The translations under genes were made by a program, and so were the position numbers. The notes beneath the pieces were generated by a model that worked only from the letters and a program-made list of their open reading frames with translations, made no database searches and was not told the DNA's origin. From Geobacter sp. (GTDB lineage Bacteria > Desulfobacterota > Desulfuromonadia > Geobacterales > Geobacteraceae), in assembly GCA_003857395.1 (NCBI GenBank), contig RPRC01000320.1, forward strand, positions 1-5,234: 5,234 nucleotides of DNA. Direction: 5' to 3'. Below, in pieces: positions 1 to 5,040 of the stretch (positions are counted from its first letter, which is position 1; the number at the start of each line of letters is the position of its first letter).

Positions 1-78
1 ATAAGATTCGGCTTCCATCCTATCGGTATTCTCGACGTCAAGCTCCAAAAACTGGAGCATAAGTCAATGAAAGTGTAA
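1..78 (+). CDS. Possible C-terminal tail of a transposase (partial, low confidence)
   Basis: An open frame runs in from the left edge and ends at TAA 76-78, giving 25 residues that end in LEHKSMKV. The stop lies inside the repeated motif I interpret as an insertion-sequence end, and transposase genes often stop at the element's terminus. I do not recognise the residues themselves. The same DNA read on the minus strand also opens with ATG at 60 and stays open to the edge (MLQFLELDVENTD...), but no Shine-Dalgarno sequence precedes it. Either frame could be chance. Upstream sequence would decide. Confidence 0.25.
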   Translation: MRFGFHPIGILDVKLQKLEHKSMKV

Positions 79-122
79 CCCATGTCCACAGGTTAAAATG
101 TAACCTATCTCCATGTTGCACA
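70..122. mobile_element. Putative insertion-sequence terminus with two direct repeats
   Basis: Two copies of an 18-base motif, at 70-87 (AAAGTGTAACCCATGTCC) and 95-112 (AAAATGTAACCTATCTCC), match at 15 of 18 positions and start exactly 25 bases apart. The segment then ends in GTTGCACA at about 115-122. Multiple short transposase-binding repeats of the type GGAnATnGGTTACA (read on the minus strand) are typical of the ends of DDE-transposase elements such as the IS21 and IS481 groups. I recall very similar ends in deltaproteobacterial genomes but cannot name the element. Only one end is visible, so the element, or a remnant of it, lies to the left. Confidence 0.5.
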
Positions 123-130
123 GCCCGTCA

Positions 131-172
131 GAAATTACCCCCCTTTGGGAAAGGGGGGACAGGGGGGATTTC
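131..172. repeat. Dispersed hairpin repeat encoding PPFGKGGTGG
   Basis: CCCCCCTTT at 138-146 and AAAGGGGGG at 150-158 form a perfect 9-base-pair stem with a GGG loop. A further G6 run follows at 162-167, and the block is flanked by GAAATT and ATTTC. Read in the frame of the downstream gene it gives PPFGKGGTGGI. This matches the very common short repeat that produces 'PPFxKGGxGG' strings in predicted proteins from many environmental bacteria. It is probably a non-autonomous, MITE-like or REP-like sequence. It sits exactly between the putative insertion-sequence end and the start of recognisable methyltransferase homology. Confidence 0.7.
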
Positions 173-233
173 AGCACAAGTCCTCACCGCAAATTTCACC
201 GACTCTGAGCAACTCAGGAGTATCGACGAGACA

Positions 234-1133
234 TTGCCATCCATCGGCTTCACCATGCCGGTTTCAGCCCTGTCTCCCGAGGGTTGGACGCTGGAGCGGC
301 CCGAGGTACTGGCACTCATGGCAAAGCTGCGTCAGGCAGGCAAGCCATTGGGTGAGTATGTCCAGGGTAAATTCTACTATGGCATTAAAACCGGCCTGAA
401 TGAGGCATTTGTAATCGATGAGGCGACCAGGTCGCGGCTGATCGATGAAGATCCGAGCAGCGCTGAAATCATCAAGCCTTGGCTGCGGGGTCGGGATATT
501 CGCAAGTGGAAAGCGCAATGGGCAGGGCTTTATTTAATCTCCATTGATAGCAGCAGCAATAAGGAGTGGCCTTGGTCTATGGCTGAAACCGAAGCAATGG
601 CCAGGCCATTGTTTGCAGAGGAATATCCAGCTATACATCGGCACCTATCACATTGGGAAAACAAGTTACGTAAGCGGGACGATCAGGGGAAATTCTGGTG
701 GGAGTTGCGGGCGTGTGTGTATTGGAGTGAATTTGAGCGTACAAAGATAGTTTATCCTGACATTGCACAAGGAGCAAAATTCTCTTGGGATTCTAGCAAA
801 TCCCACCTTGGAAATACCGCCTATTTTATCCCTACGGAAGAAACGTGGCTCGTCGGACTGCTCAATTCAAAGGTGCTCTGGTGGTTCTACGGCTCAATCA
901 CATCATCCATCCGTGGTGGGTTTGTGCGTTACTTTTCTCAGTACATGGAACAGCTTCCAATACCCACTGCCAGTGACCTCCAAAAAGCCCCCATCATTGA
1001 GCTCGTACTTAGAATCCTCGCCAACCCCGACAGCCCCGATGTCCCCCATCTTGAGGCGGAAATAGACCGCCTGGTTTATGAGCTGTATGGCCTGACGAAA
1101 GAGGAGATTGAACTGGTGGAGGGAAACGTATGA
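234..1133 (+). CDS. 3' fragment of an Eco57I-like methyltransferase/restriction enzyme (TaqI-like C-terminal specificity domain)
   Basis: The 299 residues look like the target-recognition half of Eco57I/PglX-type adenine methyltransferases. Landmarks are YGIKTGLNEAF (49-59), KPWLRGRDI (81-89), the YPAIHRHL/KLRKRDD block (131-150), WWELR...KIVYPDI (155-177) and LLNSKVLWWFYG (209-220). The helical end is EAEIDRLVYELYGLTKEE (274-290). Family members are usually around 1000 residues and carry an N-terminal Rossmann fold with an NPPF/NPPY motif. None of that is present, so this is a truncated remnant that should lack methylation or cleavage activity. The frame stays open upstream to 63, and homology-like sequence (VLTANFTDSEQL) begins near 174, just after the dispersed repeat. 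The only start codon available before ATG 255 is TTG 234, with AGGAG at 216-220, 13 bases away, so translation is doubtful. Truncation by the adjacent mobile sequence is inferred. Confidence 0.75.
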   Translation: MPSIGFTMPVSALSPEGWTLERPEVLALMAKLRQAGKPLGEYVQGKFYYGIKTGLNEAFVIDEATRSRLIDEDPSSAEIIKPWLRGRDIRKWKAQWAGLYLISIDSSSNKEWPWSMAETEAMARPLFAEEYPAIHRHLSHWENKLRKRDDQGKFWWELRACVYWSEFERTKIVYPDIAQGAKFSWDSSKSHLGNTAYFIPTEETWLVGLLNSKVLWWFYGSITSSIRGGFVRYFSQYMEQLPIPTASDLQKAPIIELVLRILANPDSPDVPHLEAEIDRLVYELYGLTKEEIELVEGNV

Positions 1134-1310
1134 AACGCAACCACCTCTGCCTCTCTTCAAATAGAAAGAGAGAATTACTCATACGAACTACCAATTGAAT
1201 CTAAATACCTTGATTTGCAGGACCAACTGCCGGAAGTAGTACGTACTTTCAAGAAATAGATGAGCACCTATCAAAACTCTTGGTAGAGAAAATGATAACG
1301 GGGACCGTAG
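1130..1310 (+). pseudogene. Possible decayed gene following the methyltransferase fragment
   Basis: An ATG at 1130 overlaps the TGA of the preceding gene (ATGA), as in translationally coupled operons. It opens only 22 codons (MKRNHLCLSS...). The preceding gene's own frame, read past its stop, gives a coding-like stretch ENYSYELPIESKYLDLQDQL...VVRTFKK ending at TAG 1257-1259. The first frame then resumes with QEIDEHLSKLLVEKM at about 1250-1294. Alternating frames suggest a small gene with at least two frame changes. I recognise no family, and chance is a real alternative. Confidence 0.25.
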
Positions 1311-1357
1311 CCCCCTTTATATTCCCTCCTGATTTGCATTTCCCTGTCAACTCCTTC

Positions 1358-1519
1358 CTAATCTTCTTTCGTCACTCCTTGAACGGCATACCGTCCTGCT
1401 TCACGCCATGAATCGCCCGTCTTCCCCTCTCTTCACCCATTGGTCGGTACGCGGGTTATACACCTGGGACGATCACATACAGCACCACGACGGAAACCTT
1501 CGCCCGTATTCTTTGCCAT
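1358..1519 (-). pseudogene. Small conserved-type protein of about 54 aa, broken by three 1-base deletions
   Basis: On the minus strand a strong AAGGAGG (1534-1528) precedes ATG at 1519 by 8 bases. The product starts MAKNTGEGFRRGAVCDR. The frame then breaks at the CCC run 1468-1466, continues one frame over as QVYNPRTDQWVKRGEDG, breaks at about 1407-1405, continues as VKQDGMPFK, breaks at 1378-1376, and ends VTKED with TAG at 1360-1358. Adding one base at each of three sites restores a single 54-residue protein. I recall a widespread family of uncharacterised small proteins with this plan (NTGEG...GAV.DRSQ.YNP...V+RD...G+F+D.K.DG.PFKGV+KE), but its function is unknown to me. As read, translation would stop after about 28 codons. 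Each break sits next to a G or C run, so sequencing error is possible. It is divergent from the XRE-peptidase operon. Confidence 0.6.
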
Positions 1520-1527
1520 CAGACTCA

Positions 1528-1534
1528 CCTCCTT
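1528..1534 (-). promoter_or_regulatory. Strong ribosome-binding site for the broken small gene
   Basis: The minus strand reads AAGGAGG, a near-perfect anti-16S match, 8 bases before ATG 1519. It is much stronger than the site in front of the divergent XRE-peptidase gene, and it fixes the start of the small frameshifted gene. Confidence 0.65.
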
Positions 1535-1560
1535 TTTTATGCAATTTTCCACAGCTTTCA

Positions 1561-1599
1561 GGTTGACAATATTATATAATATGATAATGTTTGTCAACC
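1561..1599. promoter_or_regulatory. Palindromic bidirectional promoter/operator
   Basis: GGTTGACAA (1561-1569) and TTGTCAACC (1591-1599) form a perfect 9-base inverted repeat. Each arm contains a consensus -35 box TTGACA, one per strand. Between them lies a perfect 14-base palindrome, ATATTATATAATAT (1569-1582), with TATAAT on both strands. Rightward, -35 1563-1568 pairs with TAATGT 1585-1590 (16-base spacer). Leftward, -35 1597-1592 pairs with TAATAT 1574-1569 (17) or TATAAT 1576-1571 (15). The rightward promoter would serve the XRE-peptidase/toxin operon and the leftward one the small minus-strand gene. The symmetry suits a dimeric repressor such as the adjacent XRE protein; autoregulation is inferred. 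Confidence 0.6.
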
Positions 1600-1644
1600 A
1601 TAAGGCAGCATTAGACTAATAATAAAGAGAAAAGAGATACAGCA

Positions 1645-2817
1645 ATGTTACATCAAAGAATAAAACAACTTCGCTTGGCCCGAGGGCTTAGCTTGGATGG
1701 TCTGTCTGAAAAAATGGGAGGCATTGTTACCAAGCAGGCTCTTTCCAAGTATGAAAAAGGTGCATCCCGCCCTACTGTTGTCGTCATGACCAAACTTGCT
1801 GCTGCGCTCAACGTAAAAACAGCCCATCTCTACACCCAACCAACAGTAACAGTCAAACTACTTGCCTACCGCAAGCACGTCAGCCTACTGAAAAGAGATC
1901 AGGAAGTTATAGAAAGTTTTGTAGCCCAGAACCTTGAAGAGCGCTTCCGCTTACAAGAACTTGTCGAGGAAACATCGAAAATTAAGCTGCCTTTGGCACG
2001 ATTCAAGGTTACATCTTTGGCAGATGCCGAAAAAGCCGCGATTGATTTGCGTAAAATATGGAACCTGGGCGAAGCGCCAATCGCAAATCTCATCGGATTA
2101 CTTGAAGATCGCTTTTTTCATGTATTTGAAATTGATACCCCAAGTGAAAAATTCGATGGAATCTCGGCAAAGGCTTATGATGAAGAAGGAAATGTGAAAG
2201 CTGCCGCAGTTGTAACTCGGCGCGGCCTGCCGGGAGAGCGGCAACGTCTCAACCTGAGCCATGAACTTGCCCATTTAGTCATGAATGTCGCCGAAGATGT
2301 TGATGAAGAAAAGGCAGCATTCCGTTTTGCCGGAGCATTTCTCGCACCATCTTCTTTGCTTCTGCATGAAGTGGGAACGAAAAGGTCATCAATTCAAATA
2401 AATGAGCTGCTGATACTCAAAAAACGATTCGGCATCAGCATACAAGCAATGCTCTACCGCTTGCGAGATCTTGGCGTAATAAATGATTCGACGTACACTT
2501 GGTCTTGCATTCAGATAAGTAAACTCGGCTTCAGGAAAAATGAACCAGAACCTTTGCCGTCCGAAGTACCTCAATGGTTAAAACAGAATGCTCTGCGTGC
2601 CGTCTCCGAGGGGTTGCTGACGAAAGAGGAAGCTGAAAAATTGATTGGGGAGCCAATTGTAGAGGAGCAGCAATTCATGGACAGACGTGCATTCATGAAA
2701 ATGCCCTTGGACTACCGACGAAAAATTATGCAGGAACAGGCTGCGGCTTTAAAGAATCACTATGAAAAGCTTGGCGACAAAGAAGATCTTGGCGGAGGTG
2801 GCATCATTGAATATTAA
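1645..2817 (+). CDS. XRE-family regulator fused to ImmA/IrrE zinc metallopeptidase, with an antitoxin-like C-terminal tail
   Basis: Three parts are visible in 390 residues. Residues 3-62 are a cro/C1-type helix-turn-helix (QRIKQLRLARGLSLDGLSEK...SKYEKGASRP), expected to bind the upstream palindrome. Residues about 130-290 are an ImmA/IrrE (COG2856-type) peptidase with the zinc motif HELAH (H206, E207, H210) and the downstream EEKAAFRFAGAFLAP segment, in which E221 or E222 may be the third ligand. Residues 345-390 (RRAFMKMPLDYRRKI...NHYEK...IIEY) resemble, from memory, the tail of antitoxins paired with MazF/PemK toxins. No signal peptide or membrane segment is seen, so it is cytoplasmic. ATG 1645 follows a weak purine-rich AAGAGA site at 1632-1637. 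It overlaps the toxin gene by 11 bases. Family knowledge: ImmA-type enzymes cleave regulators after a stress signal. That this protein is both repressor and antitoxin is inference. Confidence 0.88.
   Translation: MLHQRIKQLRLARGLSLDGLSEKMGGIVTKQALSKYEKGASRPTVVVMTKLAAALNVKTAHLYTQPTVTVKLLAYRKHVSLLKRDQEVIESFVAQNLEERFRLQELVEETSKIKLPLARFKVTSLADAEKAAIDLRKIWNLGEAPIANLIGLLEDRFFHVFEIDTPSEKFDGISAKAYDEEGNVKAAAVVTRRGLPGERQRLNLSHELAHLVMNVAEDVDEEKAAFRFAGAFLAPSSLLLHEVGTKRSSIQINELLILKKRFGISIQAMLYRLRDLGVINDSTYTWSCIQISKLGFRKNEPEPLPSEVPQWLKQNALRAVSEGLLTKEEAEKLIGEPIVEEQQFMDRRAFMKMPLDYRRKIMQEQAAALKNHYEKLGDKEDLGGGGIIEY
2794..2800 (+). promoter_or_regulatory. Shine-Dalgarno of the MazF gene, embedded in Gly codons
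   Basis: GGAGGTG lies within the four glycine codons (residues 383-386) of the upstream gene and 6 bases before TTG 2807. It is the only good ribosome site near the toxin start and therefore favours TTG 2807 over the upstream ATG 2762 or the downstream GTG 2822. Confidence 0.65.
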
Positions 2818-3169
2818 ACCGGTGAATCCCAGACGAGGCGAGATCTGGCTCATCAATTTCGATCCTACGGTTGGAGCAGAAATTAATAAAACCCGCCCTG
2901 CCATTGTTATCAGCTCTGACTCTGTGGGAAAGCTTCCAATAAGGCTTATTGCCCCAATTACCGGATGGAAGGACCATTTTACCGGGAATCTTTGGCATGT
3001 ACGACTCGATCCGGATAAAAATAACGGATTGAGCAAAGCTTCTACAGTAGATGCATTGCAGATCAGAGGTGTGGATATCAAGCGCTTCATAAAAATTGTT
3101 GGTCGTGTTCCGGCAAGCTTAATGGATGATATCGCTGCGGCAGTTGCCGCCTTAGTAGAATATACATAA
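2807..3169 (+). CDS. MazF/PemK-family endoribonuclease toxin
   Basis: From TTG 2807 the product has 120 residues, close to the usual MazF length. It opens with the hallmark RRGEIWLINFDPTVGAE (9-25). KTRPAIVIS (28-36) follows, in which R30 aligns with the catalytic arginine of MazF. IAPITG (48-53) places T52 at the catalytic threonine. The STVDALQIRGVD (79-90) and IVGRVPASLMDDI (97-109) segments complete the fold. MazF-type enzymes are cytoplasmic, sequence-specific, ribosome-independent mRNA interferases neutralised by a partner encoded just upstream. Here that partner is the XRE-peptidase protein, with an 11-base overlap implying translational coupling. ATG 2762 would give 135 residues but lacks a ribosome site, and the extra N-terminus is unlike the family. 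I see no missing key residue, so an active toxin is likely. Confidence 0.9.
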   Translation: MNIKPVNPRRGEIWLINFDPTVGAEINKTRPAIVISSDSVGKLPIRLIAPITGWKDHFTGNLWHVRLDPDKNNGLSKASTVDALQIRGVDIKRFIKIVGRVPASLMDDIAAAVAALVEYT

Positions 3170-3274
3170 AACGATAATTGCTGCATCAGGAAAACCACTG
3201 TAAATGGAGATCCAGGTGACCAAAGCAACCAACATTTCTATTGCCCTCTCCCCGCGAAAAAGTGTAAGGTAATC

Positions 3275-3379
3275 ATGAAGAAAACAGGAAAGGCGAAGAT
3301 ACCCTCTTCGCCTTTCTTCCATTGTGCGGAGCCCGCGACCAGCGGCAGCAACTATAACCATCAGGAGCAGAGAGTTTGA
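3275..3379 (+). CDS. Possible 34-aa leader peptide coupled to prfC
   Basis: ATG 3275 follows TAAGGT (3265-3270). The ORF runs 34 codons ([20 protein letters not shown]...) to TGA 3377-3379, which overlaps the TTG start of prfC (TTGA). The hairpin 3288-3316 lies inside it, so translation of the leader would melt that structure. I recognise no homologue. The composition is ordinary and the peptide may not be made; chance is possible. If real, it would couple prfC translation to termination at a UGA codon, the very step RF3 assists. Confidence 0.3.
   Translation: MKKTGKAKIPSSPFFHCAEPATSGSNYNHQEQRV
3288..3316. terminator. Strong hairpin, possible terminator or attenuator
   Basis: GAAAGGCGAAGA (3288-3299) pairs perfectly with TCTTCGCCTTTC (3305-3316) around a TACCC loop, a 12-base-pair stem. 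Rightward it is followed by TTCC with no real T run, so it is a poor intrinsic terminator for the toxin operon unless assisted. Leftward it is followed by CTGTTTTCTT, which fits better, yet no minus-strand gene is seen immediately upstream. It may instead act within the prfC leader. Confidence 0.45.
3363..3367 (+). promoter_or_regulatory. Ribosome-binding site that fixes the TTG start of prfC
   Basis: AGGAG lies 8 bases before TTG 3376. It supports the non-ATG start, which also gives the N-terminal spacing to the P-loop usual for RF3. Confidence 0.7.
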
Positions 3380-4959
3380 AAAAGCATAACGAAAAAGAGA
3401 TCGACCAGCGACGAACCTTCGCCATCATCAGCCACCCGGATGCCGGCAAGACCACCATCACCGAAAAACTCCTGCTGTTCGGCGGCGCCATCCAGCAGGC
3501 CGGAGAGGTCCGGGCCCGGAAAAGCGCCCGCCACGCCACCTCCGACTGGATGGAGATGGAAAAGCAGCGCGGCATCTCGGTAACCTCGTCAGTGATGAAA
3601 TTCAATTATCGGGATTTCGAAATCAATCTTTTGGATACCCCCGGCCATAACGATTTCTCCGAGGATACCTACCGGGTTCTCACCGCTGTTGACTCGGTGC
3701 TGATGGTGATCGACTCGGTAAAAGGGGTGGAAAGCCAGACCAAGAAGCTGCTGGAAGTCTGCCGGCTGCGCAGTACCCCGATCATGACCTTCATCAACAA
3801 GCTCGACCGGGAAGGTCAGGAACCACTCGACCTCCTCGATGACATAGAAAAGAATCTGAAGATCCAGTGCGCCCCCATGACCTGGCCGATCGGGATGGGA
3901 AAAAGATTTCGCGGCACCTACCACCTCTACACCCGGGAGGTTGTCTTCTTCAATCCGGACGATGAGCGGGGAACCGGCGAAATCATGACCGTGACCGGGA
4001 TCGACGATCCGGAACTGGACCGTCTGCTCGGTTCCCAGGCCGAGGAGCTGCGGGCCGATGTCGAACTGCTGGAGGGCGCCGCCCACCCCTTTGACAATGA
4101 AGCGTACCTGGCAGGCCGCCAGACTCCGGTCTTCTTCGGCAGTGCCATCAACACCTTTGGTGTTCAACAGCTCCTGGACACTTTCGTCGAAAACGCCCCG
4201 GGGCCGAAACCGCGGGAGGCGGTGACCCGCACGGTCTCCCCCTACGAGGAGCCGTTCACCGGTTTCGTCTTCAAGATCCAGGCAAACATGGACCCGGCCC
4301 ACCGTGACCGGATCGCCTTTTTTCGCATCTGCTCCGGCAAGTTCACCCGCGGCATGAAGGTCAGACATATCCGCCTCGGCCGCGAGGTGCAGATTGCCAA
4401 TGCCACCATCTTCATGGCCCAGGACCGTACCAACGTTGATGAGGCCTTTCCCGGCGACATCATCGGCATCCATAACCACGGCACCATCAAGATCAGTGAC
4501 ACCTTCACCCAGGGAGAGGAGCTCCAGTACACCGGCATTCCCAATTTCGCCCCGGAACATTTCCGCAAAATCCGCATCCTCAATCCGCTGAAGTCCAAGG
4601 CACTGGAAAAAGGTCTCGTGCAGCTGGCCGAAGAAGGCACCACCCAGGTCTTCCGCCCGCTCATGGGCGCTGACTGGATCGTCGGGGCCGTGGGCATCCT
4701 GCAGTTCGACGTGGTCATGCAGCGGCTGGAACACGAATACGGCGTCAAGGCTGCCTACGAGCCGGTATCCTATGTTACCGCCCGCTGGGTCACCGGCGAA
4801 CGGAAAAAGCTCGATGAGTTCCTGAAAAAAGAGGCCATGCACCTGTACAATGACGGTGAAGGGAACCTGGCCTATCTGGCCGCCAGTGAATGGCGTCTGG
4901 GGAGGGTGATGGAACAGTGGAAGGATGTCACGTTCCACAAGACGAGGGAGCATAACTGA
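3376..4959 (+). CDS. prfC: Peptide chain release factor 3 (RF3)
   Basis: A complete 527-residue translational GTPase, almost the length of E. coli RF3 (529). GTPase motifs are G1 SHPDAGKTT (19-27), the switch region with RGISVTSS (65-72), G3 DTPGH (87-91), G4 NKLD (141-144) and G5 GSAI (255-258). The EF-Tu-like domain 2 (about 285-380) follows, and then the RF3-specific C-terminal domain with [17 protein letters not shown] (431-447) and [14 protein letters not shown] (451-464). This latter block separates RF3 from EF-G. RF3 is a cytoplasmic factor that uses GTP to remove RF1/RF2 from the ribosome after peptide release, and it contributes to ribosome quality control. The start is TTG with AGGAG 8 bases upstream. 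It is GC-rich with no frame problem, unlike the accessory genes to its left, and is probably its own transcription unit. A long antisense frame across it is a coding shadow. Confidence 0.97.
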   Translation: MKKHNEKEIDQRRTFAIISHPDAGKTTITEKLLLFGGAIQQAGEVRARKSARHATSDWMEMEKQRGISVTSSVMKFNYRDFEINLLDTPGHNDFSEDTYRVLTAVDSVLMVIDSVKGVESQTKKLLEVCRLRSTPIMTFINKLDREGQEPLDLLDDIEKNLKIQCAPMTWPIGMGKRFRGTYHLYTREVVFFNPDDERGTGEIMTVTGIDDPELDRLLGSQAEELRADVELLEGAAHPFDNEAYLAGRQTPVFFGSAINTFGVQQLLDTFVENAPGPKPREAVTRTVSPYEEPFTGFVFKIQANMDPAHRDRIAFFRICSGKFTRGMKVRHIRLGREVQIANATIFMAQDRTNVDEAFPGDIIGIHNHGTIKISDTFTQGEELQYTGIPNFAPEHFRKIRILNPLKSKALEKGLVQLAEEGTTQVFRPLMGADWIVGAVGILQFDVVMQRLEHEYGVKAAYEPVSYVTARWVTGERKKLDEFLKKEAMHLYNDGEGNLAYLAASEWRLGRVMEQWKDVTFHKTREHN

Positions 4960-4960
4960 A

Positions 4961-5040
4961 AGTCGGCAGTCGACACTGAAAGTCAGCAGTCTACAGTCTA
5001 CAGTCGACAGCGAATCTCTGCCGACTGCCGACTGCCGACT
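4961..5040. repeat. Cluster of 7-base direct repeats with inverted ends
   Basis: Between the two convergent stop codons lie CAGTCTA at 4987-4993 and 4994-5000 and CAGTCGA at 5001-5007. Three tandem GCCGACT copies follow at 5020-5040. AGTCGGCAGTCG (4961-4972) is the perfect reverse complement of both 5022-5033 and 5029-5040, so the block can fold into a long hairpin with a 12-base-pair base. This heptamer type recurs in intergenic regions of some deltaproteobacteria, as I remember. Lying between converging genes, it could act as a bidirectional transcription barrier. The stop codon of the minus-strand gene (5041-5039) touches the last repeat. Confidence 0.75.

Larger units (their letters stand above)
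3170..3375 (+). other. Leader region between mazF-like gene and prfC
   Basis: This 206-base gap separates the AT-rich accessory part from GC-rich prfC. It holds a weak possible promoter (TTGCTG 3178-3183, 17 bases, TAAATG 3201-3206), a hairpin at 3288-3316 and a short ORF ending on the prfC start. A 22-codon ATG ORF at 3204-3272 has no ribosome site and is probably chance. No RNA gene or riboswitch was recognised. Confidence 0.4.

Noticed and set aside
903..1194. Minus-strand frames over the end of the methyltransferase fragment
   Set aside because: They overlap the plus-strand TaqI-like domain and show no domain or start signal.
2762..2806. Upstream ATG extension of the MazF protein
   Set aside because: It lacks a ribosome site, overlaps the partner gene by 56 bases, and adds residues unlike MazF N-termini. 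TTG 2807 has GGAGGTG at ideal spacing.
2749..3228. 159-residue minus-strand frame opposite the MazF gene
   Set aside because: It shows no family motifs and no ribosome site, and it fully overlaps a clear MazF gene.
3204..3272. 22-codon ORF starting at ATG 3204
   Set aside because: No ribosome-binding site and no recognisable sequence; likely chance.
4242..4748. 168-residue minus-strand frame inside prfC, and similar smaller frames
   Set aside because: They are coding shadows with Ser/Arg/Pro-rich composition and no motif.
4961..5040. CRISPR array
   Set aside because: The repeat units are only 7 bases and directly adjacent, without unique spacers, and no cas genes are present.
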